A stretch of 64,000 nt of DNA from Dryomyza anilis (lineage: Eukaryota; Arthropoda; Insecta; Diptera; Dryomyzidae): NCBI GenBank assembly GCA_951804985.1, contig OX638135.1, positions 34,195,116-34,259,115 of the forward strand, given 5' to 3'. The notes under the pieces were generated by a model that was given only the letters and a program-made list of their open reading frames with translations, made no database searches and was not told the origin of the DNA. A program made the translations under genes and the position numbers. This document shows, piece after piece, positions 46,270 through 57,287 of this stretch. Within the stretch, counting starts at the first letter, position 1. Each line of letters begins with the position of its first letter.

Positions 46270-46318
46270 AATGTCCTGTCCGGAATCCCTGGAAATGCCC
46301 ATATGTTTTTGAAATACC

Positions 46319-46320
<2 letters not shown>
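46270..46320. repeat. Junction scrap of a dispersed repeat
   Basis: AATGTCCTGTCCGGAATCCC followed by TGGAAATGCCCATATG. The two halves correspond to the right (29150) and left (28362, reverse complement) edges of the insertion in the 26-30 kb palindrome. It truncates the LINE and borders a (TA)n tract. Confidence 0.5.

Positions 46321-46408
<88 letters not shown>
46320..46408. repeat. (TA)n microsatellite
   Basis: About 85 bp of TA repeat adjoining the gypsy LTR end. Confidence 0.97.
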
Positions 46409-46411
<3 letters not shown>

Positions 46412-46728
46412 TGTTAAGAAAATTCAGTCTACGGAAAACTGTTCTACGAGTTCTTATCGCTGGATTAATAAAAACACTCTTATGTTTGGTTTAAATTATA
46501 ACAATTAACTTTATTAATTCACTTTAATAAACAAATTTACTAATAACAAATTCTAACATCTGCTGCATGTCTCCAATTTAACTTGACATTGATCACACGA
46601 GATGCACTCGACCACTTTCCAATTACTCATGTGTTTTAATGTGATGCTTCCATCTTTTTCCCGCACATTAATTCAGTGCGCTGAATGATCTTCCGTTTCT
46701 TTCTAATACATTGCTTATTGCTTAATTA
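46412..46728 (-). repeat. Gypsy element G1, 3' LTR (internally deleted)
   Basis: Reverse complement of the 22695-23226 LTR family. It has the terminal TTCTTAACA end, R/U5 part and AATAAA region, then a direct joint from the AATTGGAAAG segment to CACATGAG, skipping about 160 bp that include the TATA box. The extreme U3 start is missing. Confidence 0.85.
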
Positions 46729-46734
46729 TCTTGT

Positions 46735-47640
46735 ATGGTCCTTCCGTAACTTCTCTGAATTTGTAAGTCGTATCTGGCCTTCATCTTATCACTCGCAAGT
46801 TGTGCACGCTGCCTTATAAATTGATGCACTTCATGCAATTCTTCACTTTTTCTGGAAACATAATCGTGAACAGAAATTCCAGCTGATGGTCTCGCACCAA
46901 ATTTTAAATCCGCAGGTAATCTTAAGTCTGTTCTAAAAACAATTTTAGATGGTGAAGCTGCTGTGGTATAATGAACCGCCGTTCAATATGCCATGAGGAA
47001 TAGTGATATGTGTATATCCCAATCTTTTTGATTTTTATAAACCACTTTTCTGAGTTACTCTTCTAAAGTCCGATTGAATCTCTCTACTATGTCATCAGAT
47101 TGCGGGTGCAATGGCGTTGTTCGTGTTTTGTGTATCTTGAGGAATTTGCATACTTCCTTAAATACTGCATACTCAAAATTTCTTCCTTGATCTTAATGCA
47201 AGTCCAGCGGTACTCCAAAACGGCTTACCCACTTACTGTTGTGGCTTCTTGATTCGGCATGGGATACACTTCAGACCACTTGCTGAAGTAGTCTATGACG
47301 ACAAGCACATAATTGTTGCCCGCGTCACTGATTGGAAATGGCCCGGCGACATCCATGGCAATACGCTCGAATGGTGCTACCACGTTGTACTGATGTATTC
47401 TGCCGCGATTTCTGACTATTGGTCCTTTTGATGGTACACATTGCGGACAACTGCGAATCCAATCAGTGCTGCCTGATCGGTTCTCAAGTGAAACTATTGA
47501 CCGTACAGATATTTGTGAACATTTTTCACACTTTTGATTACAGCCCATTTATCACTTGAGAGAGAACTCCGTCTATTTTGTATATACTTGCATCGGTATC
47601 AAGTATTAATTGCTCACCTGGAATTGGATACGCAAGAATT
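46735..47640 (-). pseudogene. G1 Pol: integrase
   Basis: Minus-strand gypsy integrase. The zinc-binding end reads WIRSCPQCVPSKGP; the catalytic core begins VVAPFERIAMDVAGPFPISD (first Asp) and continues YVLVVIDYFSKWSEVYPMPN. In shifted frames come the second Asp in a DQGRNFE context (about 47190) and the Glu in HPQSDDIVERFNRTL (about 47100-47060). The C-terminal part (RPSAGISVHDYVSRKSEELH) reaches the LTR at about 46735. There are several stops and frameshifts, and most of RNase H is missing between RT and this part. Confidence 0.85.
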
Positions 47641-47659
47641 GGAGCCGAGCACCTTCAAT

Positions 47660-48600
47660 TTCAAAAACGTATTTTCTTGATCATCGCCCCCATTTAAAAG
47701 CTCGATTTTTTCTTGTCAACTCGTGAAGACTACTAGCAACATTGGCAAAACCTGGAACAAATCGTCTGTAGTAAGTACATATCCCTAAGAAACTTCGTAG
47801 GTCATGTAGGTTTTGCGGTCTGGGCCACTCCTTTACTGCAACTATTTTATCTTCGTCTGTATGCACTCCTTATGAAGTAAATCGATGACCCGGATACTTG
47901 ACTTCTATTTTGAAAAGTGAGCATTTTTTTGGGCTAAGTTTTAGCCCCGCCTTTTCTAATCGAAGCAATACTTCCTCTAGATGTCTTAGATGGTCGTTAA
48001 AAGCCTTGCCAATGACAATTATATCGTCAATGTATACCAAGCAAGTTTTCCAGTGTAACTCTCTCAATACGTGCTTCATTAACCGCTCGAATGTTGCTGG
48101 GACATTGCACAGTCAAAATCACATTATCAGAAATTGCGATAGTACATCGCCAGTACTGAATGCAGTCTTCTCTCGGTCGTTTTCATCGTTTTCTACCTGC
48201 CAGTAACCGCTTTGCAAGTCCAACGTCGAAAACCATTTTGCATTAGTGTATCCAAGGTATCATCGATTATGGGCAGTGGATCTATCTTCATTACATCATT
48301 AATCTTTCGGTAAGAAACGCAGAAGGACTACCGTCCTTCTTTTTCACCAATACTACTGGTGAACTCCATGGACTCTCAAATAGTTCCACTACGCCATTTG
48401 TGCTTGACGAATTGGGTTAGAATCACCAGCATCTATTCGATAATTCACAATGGCAGTTCTGCCATCCTTTTGGTTCTTTTCAGCGAATACATACCGATAT
48501 TTATTAATTAATTATTGCACTTTACACTTTTCTTTGCCAGTTAAATCTTTCTTTTGAGTAGATTGCTGTTCTATTTGCGGTGTGACATAGTCCCTTGATT
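47660..48600 (-). pseudogene. G1 Pol: reverse transcriptase
   Basis: Starts with a linker KYRYVFAEKNQKDGRTAIVN and the block around VELFESPWSSPVVLVKKKDG. It passes through a stop-laden fingers/palm region to LVYIDDIIVIGKAFNDHLRH with an intact YIDD catalytic box (48030-48000), LSPKKCSLF, and the thumb block VKEWPRPQNLHDLRSFLGIC and YYRRFVPGFANVASSLHELT. No protease is recognisable between gag and here, so the 5' part of pol is deleted. Confidence 0.87.
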
Positions 48601-48659
48601 GATTTGCCTCGCAATTTATAATTGCTGATTCGTCTTGGCACTGGCCTAGCACTGTTCCT

Positions 48660-49070
48660 TTTTTGATTAACTTTGACGAATTTTCATTGTAACTGTGCCA
48701 CGTTTTGTTTCATAATCACGTATACCATCAACGAACGCATTTATCTTGCACTTTTCTATGAAATCACTTGATGAATCTGCATATGACAAATGCGCAAGCC
48801 TTTCGACGTTCGCTGCATACGCCAAAGTTTCGCCATTTCGTAGCATTCTGCCCTTCAGCTCCATTCTGTATATCTGTTTCATGTGATCACTGCCATATTT
48901 GCGTTGCAGTGCAGTCATAACCGTCAAATAACTGTTTCTACCACTTTCCGGATCAGTCTGCAATACTTCGGCTTCGCCTACTTTAGCGTCACGATAAGTG
49001 CGACTACGTTGTCCTTATTGCTCCACCGATCTTGAAACTGTGGTCTCAAATTGCAGCTTAAAAATGTTGA
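48660..49070 (-). pseudogene. G1 Gag remnant
   Basis: Minus-strand Gag segment: DNVVALIVTLK, then ALQRKYGSDHMKQIYRMELK, LRNGETLAYAANVERLAHLS and CKINAFVDGIRDYETKRGT. The order matches the corresponding region of G2 at 51170-50580. N-terminal part and zinc knuckle are missing, and it passes abruptly into the pol linker. Confidence 0.82.
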
Positions 49071-49084
49071 ACTAGTATGAATTA

Positions 49085-49425
49085 CCTTTATTTATTTAAA
49101 TAACAAATTACTACAATTTATCTTTACAACGTTCGCTCACGATATGCACTAGTTCACAATCGAATCACAAGTCAACTGCTGTGCCTCAGATGCGGCACCC
49201 GGTTCGACAGGGTTCGGTTCGAGAACCTTCTACATTTCTCGTGAATTATACATGATATTGGCATCTCATTCGCACTGATGTGATTAAATGCGCTCATATA
49301 TCTATTTCTCGCACATTGCGTCAGTGCGCTGAATGTTATTTCGTCTCTTTCTAACACATTGCTTAGTACGCTGAATTGTTTTTCATCTCATTTTCTCTGC
49401 CCTCCAACTTATTCTGTTTGTCCTA
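49085..49425 (-). repeat. Gypsy LTR fragment, probably G1 5' LTR
   Basis: Reverse complement resembles the U3-R of 22695-23226: ACAATTCAGCGTACTAAGCA, AATGTGTTAGAAAGAGA, GTGCGAATGAGATGCCAATA, GTAGAAGGTTCTCGAA, CCGCATCTGAGGCAC. Diverged by perhaps 15-20 percent, and lacking both termini and the TATA word. Confidence 0.7.
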
Positions 49426-49439
49426 AACAAATGTTATTC

Positions 49440-49865
49440 ATCTCTTTCTCTCCCTCTCTCGATATGTACAACTTTCTAAATGTACCACATTTCGTCGGAG
49501 TTTTCAGTGTTCTTGTTACTTTTTGGAATCAGCTTTTGTACACTCATGCCAGTACGTTCGCAATGTGATCCTACGTTGTATTGATTCATCTTTCCGCGAT
49601 TCTAGACAGTTGTTATTTTTGCGGAAACACATTGCCTAGATTTATGAATCCAATAGGTAACTGAATTCTGATATCTGATCCATTAGAAATGTTTCCTGAC
49701 TTCTTCAATCGTTTTATCAATGCTCAAGTGACCTCCATTAGATCCACCATGGTATTCCAGTACTACCCTTTTTATTTTCGACTTAAGAACAACCACCGAT
49801 TTCCAAACGGATTTGCCATTTTTACTTTCCTATACAGGGTTCAAACATCTATTTTGTAGCGTCAG
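49440..49865 (-). pseudogene. Gypsy element G2, integrase zinc-binding region
   Basis: On the minus strand, VVVLKSKIKRVVLEYHGGSN followed by GGHLSIDKTIEEVRKHF and WIHKSRQCVSAK form the His-His-Cys-Cys zinc domain before a gypsy integrase core. The core is missing; sequence then passes into the LTR fragment at 49425. Separated from the upstream pol linker by a solo LTR. Confidence 0.78.
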
Positions 49866-49869
49866 ACTT

Positions 49870-50268
49870 TGTAACGGTCCGGTTTCCGGTTTATAGCTGG
49901 GGCACCATCAGCGAATTGATTTGTATGGTTCCGGAGTTTTAAAGCACTTTCGGCAGTCATACAAATCAACCATTGCCGGTCGGTTTGTCGGTCAGCAGGA
50001 AAATGCGAGCGATTTGCCTTGCGCGCTCGCTTTTATACTAGTCTCTTCTTTTTCGTAGTGACCGATGAGCGGTGAAGTTGGATATGTTTTCCAACGTTGT
50101 GGTGTTTGTTTATTATTGCGGCTGCGTTTAATGTTGTTGCGGTGTTTAGCTTCGTACGGCGTTTTATGTTTTCGGCGTTTAACACCGCCGTCGTTTTATT
50201 CATTATTACTATTATATTTGATATGCATTATTGTGCGGTGCCATTTCGCAAGAAATGGTACCGTCACA
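49870..50268 (-). mobile_element. Solo LTR of a second gypsy-type family, with 4-bp target duplication
   Basis: 399 bp, GC-richer than its surroundings, with inverted termini TGTAACGG and CCGTCACA (plus strand) and a perfect ACTT duplication (49866-49869 and 50269-50272). On the minus strand a TATA box (TAGTATAAAAGCGAGCGC) lies at about 50040-50023, so transcription would run leftward. It is inserted in the pol linker of G2, hence younger. No internal region remains. Confidence 0.9.
50030..50040 (-). promoter_or_regulatory. TATA box of the ACTT-flanked solo LTR
   Basis: TAGTATAAAAG on the minus strand, followed by a GC-rich stretch with GCTCGCATTTTCCTG about 30 bp downstream. Confidence 0.55.
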
Positions 50269-50272
50269 ACTT

Positions 50273-50575
50273 TTCCCCCTTCATTATTGCACTGTCGGAC
50301 CTATATCTTTCCATGATGGCTTTCTATGTTGTTCCTTGAATGTCATAATTTTTTCAATATAGGGGTCCTTTTTTTATCATTTCCTATTTACTCTATAGTC
50401 CATTGAGCATCTACCATTACATTTAACGTACGAATGTCAATAATGTTCGTCTTTCCTTTTTCATTCGGGCACTCTTTGGGCTCAATTTTACACACTCGCG
50501 CTGTCACATGTCCCCTAGTGTTATTTTGCACATCTTCAGGTCACTTTTCTAGTCTGTATTTCTTATAAGGTTGCA
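50273..50575 (-). pseudogene. G2 Pol linker
   Basis: Minus-strand frames give VTARVCKIEPKECPNEKGK, INIIDIR-type wording and then EQHRKPSWKDIGPTV, which is the region just before a gypsy integrase zinc domain. Protease, RT and RNase H are missing, so a deletion joins Gag to this point. Confidence 0.6.
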
Positions 50576-51179
50576 CTATTAAGCATTTGTGTTTTTTACA
50601 GCAGTCGCGTGCCATATGCCCATATTTTTCAAAATTCTAACATTTACCTTTAAATTTAGTATCTCGGTTGGCAACTGTATTTTCGGGTTAATTTCCTGAA
50701 ATAAAAGTTCTTGCATCTCATCTAGTACTCGTGCCTCCGTCGCTGGTCGGAACATTGCAGTAGCTATCTCCTGCGTAAGCGCTGTAGTGACCGTTTCAAT
50801 AAATGTCACCTTCGGCATAGTCATTGCTACACGTTTTGTCTCAGGATCCTGTATGCCATCAACGAATGCATTTATCTTGAACATTTCAAAAAATCACATG
50901 CTGAATCGGAATACGCAAAATGTGCAAGTATCTCAATATCCACAGCATATTCCTGCAACGATTCGCCATTAACTTCAGCTGTATTATAGGTGTCATGTGG
51001 TCACTGTTATATTTTCGTTGCAGTGCACCCATGACCGCTAAATAACTGTTTAATATCACATTTCGGAACTGTCAGCAAAACTTCAGCTGCGCCTTCTTTT
51101 AGTGCCACAATAAGCGCAGCTACCATGCCGTTGTCTCAAATTGTAGATGAAAAAGGCCGAACGCAGTTGTTTCATCGTA
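50576..51179 (-). pseudogene. G2 Gag, C-terminal half
   Basis: Contains ALQRKYNSDHMTP, QEYAVDIEILAHFAYSDSAC, FKINAFVDGIQDPETKR and IQLPTEILNL, ending in a damaged zinc knuckle (C-stop-NFEKYGHMARDCCKKH near 50640-50590). It is the continuation of the Gag start at 59741-59206 after interruption by the 8-kb element. Frameshifts near 51060, 50995 and 50885. Confidence 0.75.
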
Positions 51180-51888
51180 CAGTGTGCCCAAACGCTCTTA
51201 AATCGGTTGATATTCAGTATTTTCGGAACGATTTTAAAAATTTTAAAAGTGTTGTACAGTAAGGTCTTGAGAGAACTTAAGTTTTGATATTTGAGATTGT
51301 ATCTTTAATTGTTATGGAAATCAGTTAAGTTGAGATTTTTTTCATGAAAAATCTTTCAAAAATGGTAAAAAAACCAAAAGTTATCCGATTTTAAAAGTTC
51401 TTATGTTTATGAAAAGCTTAAATTGAAATCTAATGAAAATGTGTTTACTTAAGAAAATACCTTGCTTCATTTTAAAGATTAATTTTTGAAGACTTTATTT
51501 TACATATGCATACATAGATTGTACATTTTATTCTGAAATCAAAATATTTGTGTGGGACTCTGAAGTATTTGAAATTAGTATTTATTCGGTAAATTTATTT
51601 GATGATAGCGTTAAGATAGCGTTAGATATGTTCTATTAAATTCAATGTTAGTTTTGCTTAATTTCCCATACAAAATACTAAACTGAATTCTGGTGTACAC
51701 AATTTTGAATTTCATATGAGAAATTAAGAAAAGCTAACATTAAATTTGATTGAATATATCTAATGCTATCTTAACGCTATCATCATGCAACTTTTACCGA
51801 ATATATACTAATTTCATATTTTTCAAAATTAATAAAAAAATTTGGGAATTTTACGGGTATATATACCGTTTTTTTATACCCTACACCT

Positions 51889-52011
51889 ATGAGGTACAGG
51901 GTATATTAACTTTGTGCATATATTGTAACGCCCCTTAGGAGGCGAGTCCGGTATGGAGAAGTATATATATTCTTGATCAGCATTACTACCCGAGTCCGTT
52001 TAGCCATGTCC

Positions 52012-52051
<40 letters not shown>

Positions 52052-52610
52052 TGCTGTCTTGCTGTCCGAATACAGAATAACTTGAGAAATACTGATCAGA
52101 ATGCGATGAAATTTCGTCTCAATATATTTTAGCCAAAAGTTAGAACTGCGTTTGAAAATGAGCCAAATCGGTCAACGGACACGTCCACCTCCCATACAAG
52201 TCACTTTTATATAACTCTTTCTGAACTAATAACTCGAAAAGTATTCAAGGTATAGTTATAAAATTTAAAACGTATTGTTAGAATTCACCTAAAAATATGT
52301 GGTCCAAAAATGGGCGTGATCCGCCCACTTTTTTTTTTCATTATTTCTCGGGTTTTCATAGTGGAAATTTGATCCGTAAATTATTAAATTACATCTATGA
52401 AATATTAGCCTTTCAAAATTTTAAATATAGGCGAGGTCCGCCCAATTACATTTTTCAAATTTTTTTTTTAGTTTTTGATACTTTATATAATTTTTTAATT
52501 TATGGGGATATAAGACGTAAATTTCTGATATATCAATAATATTCTGAGGGTTAATATCCCCACCAAAAGTGTAGGGTATTCCATAGTCGGGCCCGACCGA
52601 CTATAAAAAT
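51889..52610 (+). repeat. Dispersed fly repeat with TACCCTACA ends, copy 1
   Basis: Starts TACCCTACACCTATGAGG, has GGGTATATTAACTTTG, GTATATATATTCTTGATCAG, CCATGTCCGTCTGTCTG and a (GTCT)n run. It ends GTGTAGGGTATTCCATAGTC and the hairpin TAGTCGGGCCCGACCGACTA. This architecture is common in Drosophila, tephritid and calyptrate genomes; class uncertain (probably a DINE-like or short non-autonomous element). Confidence 0.75.
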
Positions 52611-52870
52611 CCGCCCCATATGACCGAACTTACCCATGTGACCTAACTTTCCCAACTCGTTTTTAAATTAATATTTTCGGAAATAATGTTGTCCTAAAAT
52701 TAAGTAAGGTTAAATATGTTTAAAGCTAATTTATGTTTAAAATGTCATACATAAATTTTACGTCGGGCGTTGAAAACATTTCTGCAGGTGTGCAGAATCA
52801 AAACAAAATTAAAAAATACGAAATTTTTATAAAACATGATGTTATGTCATATATGTCATATTATCGTATT
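52611..52870. other. AT-rich spacer, nothing recognised
   Basis: CCCATATGACCGAACTTACC followed by CATGTGACCTAACTTTCCCA has a similar copy at 57330-57360. The 77-codon frame at 52733 is not similar to anything I know. Confidence 0.4.
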
Positions 52871-52876
52871 GATATG

Positions 52877-53130
52877 TCAACATTGTTGTCATTAAATGGC
52901 GGTAACAATATTTGCGGGAAAGGGTGGCAACACTTGCCAAAAATATATTTGAAATTTATTCGTTAAGTATTTTTTATGTATTGGTGTGCTGTCAACGAGT
53001 CGTCAACCAGCAGACACCATGTTCTTGTATTTTAATTTATTATTAATTGTAACATTCAATATTTTTAGAAAATATAATGTGCATATTTCTTCGCTGGGGG
53101 GCATGGAAAAGCCTACAACTTTATTTTTTG
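52877..53130 (+). repeat. LTR-like direct repeat, copy 1
   Basis: TGTCAACATTGTTGTCAT to AAAAGCCTACA, matching 54402-54690 in the same orientation: GGCAACACTTGCCAA, ATTGGTGTGCTGTCAA, GTCAACCAGCAGACACCA and CTTGTATTTTAGTTTA-type segments. Identity roughly 80 percent. Begins TG and ends CA. Confidence 0.6.
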
Positions 53131-53295
53131 GTTTGGTTGATAGGTAACGAGCACGAGCCCGATGACTAAATTTTCAGACACACACGAGAAGCACGATAAA
53201 GCACGGAATTTTAAATGACACGAAAAACACGAAAAAAGCTTGGAAATATATGAAAAAGCCGGCGAGACATGAAAAATAATACCGAAACCGTTTGG

Positions 53296-53500
53296 ATTTT
53301 TGCAACCGGAATCGTTATTAGAAATGTGTGAAACCGGAACTGGAATTGGAACAAATATATTTTTTTGGTTGGACTCGCTATCTAAAAAATCACGGAACCA
53401 GAACAGGAACAGATATTATAGTCCATTTCAGGGATCGCAAAGAACCGGAATCGGAAACGTTGTTAAAAAATGTATGGAACCGGAATCTAAAACTATTTAA
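53296..53500. repeat. Degenerate GGAACC/ACCGGAACTGG repeats
   Basis: Irregular ACCGGAACTGGAA words. Similar clusters lie at 54718-54830 and 56033-56165. Confidence 0.7.
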
Positions 53501-53502
53501 TT

Positions 53503-53673
53503 GTACCCTACACTAAGAGTGAAAGGGTATATTCAGTTTGGTACGTACACCCTGAAGAAAGCATATTCTGTATGGAAAAGTATATATATATATTCTTAAT
53601 CAGCATGACCTCCTGAGTCGATTAAGCGATGTCCCTCTGTCTGTATGTCTGTCTGTCTGTCTGTCTGTCTGTA

Positions 53674-53721
<48 letters not shown>

Positions 53722-53830
53722 CTTCTGTCTGTCTGTTGAAATCACGATTACAGAAAAAGTAGAAGAGCTAGAGCAATGAAACTTTAGATTTAGATTACTT
53801 ATATATCTGTCTGAACAGAAAAATTGGCAT
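53503..53830 (+). repeat. Dispersed fly repeat with TACCCTACA end, copy 2 (truncated)
   Basis: TACCCTACACTAAGAGTGAA, GGGTATATTCAGTTTGGTAC, GTATATATATATATTCTTAA and a long (GTCT)n run at 53640-53735. The conserved 3' hairpin is missing. Confidence 0.75.
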
Positions 53831-54029
53831 GATCGGTCTTGATTGGCATGAACAAAATCTTTAATGGGCGCTTGGCTGATTTTGGAGGCACGGGCACGAC
53901 AGCAACTAGCACGCATGTAGATTTTCACGCACAAACTCAGATTTTCGGGCGTGATTCACGCCAAGCGCACCAAATTTTTACATTTGGGGCAAAAGAAATT
54001 GCGACGCCATTTTGTACGACGTAGACAAT

Positions 54030-54305
54030 GTCGCACATTCGCGTAGATTTTCCGCAGCCAACGTGTGCAGCCACATTCGAGGAGATTGTCCGCAGCCATT
54101 GCCGCACATTCCCGGAGTTTGTCCCGAAGCCACTGCCATACATTCGCGGAGATTGTCCGCAGCCAACGTCTTCAGCCACATTCGCGTAGATTGTCCCGCA
54201 GCCAACGTGTAGCATATTCGAGGAGATCGTCCGAATTATTGGCGGAGAGTGTCCCGCTGCCAACGTGTAGCGTATTCGCGGAGATCGTCAGCATTATTGA
54301 CGGAT
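54030..54305. repeat. GC-rich minisatellite of about 36-46 bp
   Basis: About seven units with CATTCGCGGAGATTGTCC followed by CGCAGCCAACGTGT, in surroundings that are very AT-rich. Frames on both strands are open through it because of its periodicity. It lies between the two LTR-like direct repeats and just upstream of a TATATAA (54307-54314). Confidence 0.85.
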
Positions 54306-54401
54306 AGTATATAAATCGCGGCGGCCAGTGTCAAAGTTACCATAGTAGACGTTGAAGAACCAACCCAACCCAGTTCACGGGGGTTGGGATGTCGTGATGA
54401 G

Positions 54402-54694
54402 ATGGCAACATTGTTGTCATGAAAAGGCGCCAACAACACTTGCCAACAATTTATGTCAAAATTGATCGTTAAGTTTTTTTGATGTATTGTTGTGCTGTCA
54501 AGGAAGGTGGCGGGCTTCGGCCTTTTCATGCGAGCCGTCAACCAGCAGACACCAAGTAAGTCCTTGTATTTTAGTTTACTATTAATATAAAATTAAATAT
54601 TGTTAGAAAATAAATTGTTCATATTTCTGTTCACGAAGAATTGTGTCTTTTTATTGATCGCTGGTGGGCATAGAAAGGGGAACGCCTACACATA
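54402..54694 (+). repeat. LTR-like direct repeat, copy 2
   Basis: TGGCAACATTGTTGTCAT to GGAACGCCTACA, matching 52877-53130 but with an extra GGTGGCGGGCTTCGGCC segment. Together they could be the LTRs of a short LTR element (internal region 53131-54401). The piece ACGAAGAATTGTG...GCCTACACATATTGCAC recurs at 55027-55110. Confidence 0.6.
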
Positions 54695-54744
54695 TTGCAC
54701 ACATATGTAAAGTAAACCTGAACCGGAACTGAAACCATAATAAA

Positions 54745-55021
54745 AATAATTTAGGAACCGGAACCGGTACCGGAACCATTTTTTTATTTTTGTATAGAAC
54801 CGGAACTGGAACCGCAGAGAATAGAAATTCGGTTTCTAGCCCTGCTTTAAAGTTTTCTTTCTTTTTTTATTTAATTTGTGTTATGTATTTTTGTTTTAAG
54901 CAAAAATACAAATTAAATCACAGAGTTTTAAAATTTAATTTTTGCATTTAATATTTTTTAAAAAATTTGACAAAGATTGAAAATATTTTGAAACTATTAT
55001 TACAATAATTCTAAAGAAATA
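54745..55021. repeat. Direct duplication, copy 1
   Basis: About 275 bp nearly identical to 56095-56370, starting in the GGAACC words and ending TTCTAAAGAAATATTTC. Confidence 0.85.
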
Positions 55022-56094
55022 TTTCTTTTCACGAAGAATTGTTTCTTTTATTGATCGCTGGTGGGCATAGAAAGGGGAACGCCTACACATATTGCACACA
55101 TATGTAAAATAAATATATAAGTGTTTGGTATCATTAAAAATAAGAGATTTCAAGGACAATCTGTATATAAATCCTGAACACCTTTTTTTTAAAAGAAGAA
55201 AAAATAAAAAATAATTATATGGCAACAAATCTTTAAATTTGATTAAATATATCTAATTAAGTATTAACTTTATCATCATAAAACTTTAGCCAAATATATG
55301 GTAACGCAACCACTTCATCCCCTTTGCAAACTCTAAAAACTCGATTTTTGTTGTTTTGCACCACAGCATCCAAAAACTTTTTTTTTTAATTCTGAAAAAA
55401 TTTACATAAATTCTTGACATTGAAAACAGATCATTCCACTTTGATTAGGAGTAGTAAGAATTTTTCTTCTATATATTAAGTGGTAATGAATTCAAGAGTC
55501 GAATTGCAAATTGTTGATTGTTAAATTTTGGCAAAATAAAAGTGAGGCTTCTATTTGAAACGCAAAGACGTAGCTGAGCAAAAAGATATAATGGAGTTTT
55601 GGAATATAACAACTTTTGCAGAAATATGCAGTTTCTTATATCCAGATAGTTTGTAATGCAACAAACTAAAATGCCCTTACTTACATCTTCGACATGTGAA
55701 AAACGTATGGGACATTCCACTCCCCTTTGTCCAATCTATCCGTAGTGGCTATATAAACGAATCCTCATTATTAAAATACAATTCCCATTGGTTGTGCACT
55801 TAATGCATCCTCCTACAAAACACAAATTTCGATTTTTCCATGGGATTTTTTTGAATTCCCAGTATTGAGAACAATAAAACAAAAAAAGAATCGTCCAAAT
55901 CAGTCGATCCGTTCTCATGGTTTTGAGAGACTAATGTGTGGCAATTAATTTTTATATACATGTATAGATTATGTTTTTACGTAAAAATAAAAAAATATTT
56001 ATATTTTTATTGCGTTTTTTGGCTTGTTTGTGGAACCGGAACTGGAACTGGAATCGTTATTTTATTTTTTATAGAACCGGAACTTAAACCGTAA

Positions 56095-56370
56095 TAAAAA
56101 ATAATTTAGGAACCGGAACCATTTTTTTATTTTTGTATAGAACCGGAACTGGAACCGCAGAGAATAGAATTTCGGTTTCTAGCCCTGGTTTAAATTTTTC
56201 TTTCTTTTTTTATTTAATTTGTGTCATGTATTTTTAGTTTAAGCAAAAATACAAATTAAATCACAGACTTTTAAATTTTAATTTTTGCATTTAATATTTT
56301 TTAAAAAATTCGACAAAGATTGAAAATATTTTGAAACTATTATTACAATAATTCTAAAGAAATATTTCAA
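56095..56370. repeat. Direct duplication, copy 2
   Basis: Nearly identical to 54745-55021. Confidence 0.85.
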
Positions 56371-56647
56371 ATAATATTTTAAACAATTTTATTAAAAAAT
56401 ATATTTAAAAGTAAAAAATAGTTAAATTTGATTGTGCCTAAATTTGTCTAAAAAGTTTTAAAGAGATTTCTTTATTATGTGTGTGTTTCCCACTTTCCAG
56501 AAATGTTTTTTAAACGCGTCTTTAATTAGAAATTCACACGACGTCTGATGTCTGCTGTAGATGCGGCCATCGGCCAACGCAACGCACAAAAAAGTATGGA
56601 CGGCATTTAATAGGCGGCTCTGTAGCTGATTAATGGTGAAAGTTTTT

Positions 56648-57287
56648 ATACCCTACAATAAGAGTGAAAGGGTATATTCAGTTTGGTACGCCGTTTGTAA
56701 CACCCAGAAGTTAGCATTTCCGGTATGGAAAAGTATATATATTCTTGATCAGCATGACCTCCTGAGTCGATTTAGCGATGTCCGTCTGTCCGTCTGTCTG
56801 TCCGTCTGTCTGTCCGTCTGTCTGTCTGTTGAAATCCCTACTACTTTTAAAATTGAAAATCTAGATAAATGAAACTTATAACTTAGATTACTAATATACC
56901 TACGCTGTATGTGCGAGATCGGTCCATTGTGACCTATGATCCGACCACTTATGTTCAAATACCTCATATAAAATGTACATATAAAGATCAATTTTTATCT
57001 ATACGTGCTTAGGAAAACTTTGTTGGTCAAATATATATTGATATCATGCTCAAATACATGATAATAATGTTTTCCGGCGAAAAGACTTGTGGTTCACAAA
57101 AAAAAAAATCGAAATTCGGTATACCTACCCATTTGTAAATATGGGTATCAAATGAAAGAAAAATCTTCAGGGATGGAAAGTTTGTAGTTATTTTCAGGAT
57201 TCGTATACCATGGTGACCTATATATCACTTTGAATGGTAACCACACATATGTGTAGGGTATTTATAGTCGGCTTAGACCGACTATAA
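56648..57287 (+). repeat. Dispersed fly repeat with TACCCTACA ends, copy 3 (complete)
   Basis: TACCCTACAATAAGAGTGAA at the start. Then GGTACGCCGTTTGTAACACC, GTATATATATTCTTGATCAG and (GTCT)n. It ends TGTGTAGGGTATTTATAGTC and the hairpin TATAGTCGG-CTTAGA-CCGACTATA. The short inverted TACCCTACA and the 3' hairpin are conserved with copy 1. Confidence 0.8.

Noticed and set aside
52000..56830. CRISPR-like arrays from the GTCT repeats and GGAACC words
   Set aside because: These are simple or degenerate tandem repeats without spacers, in a eukaryotic genome.
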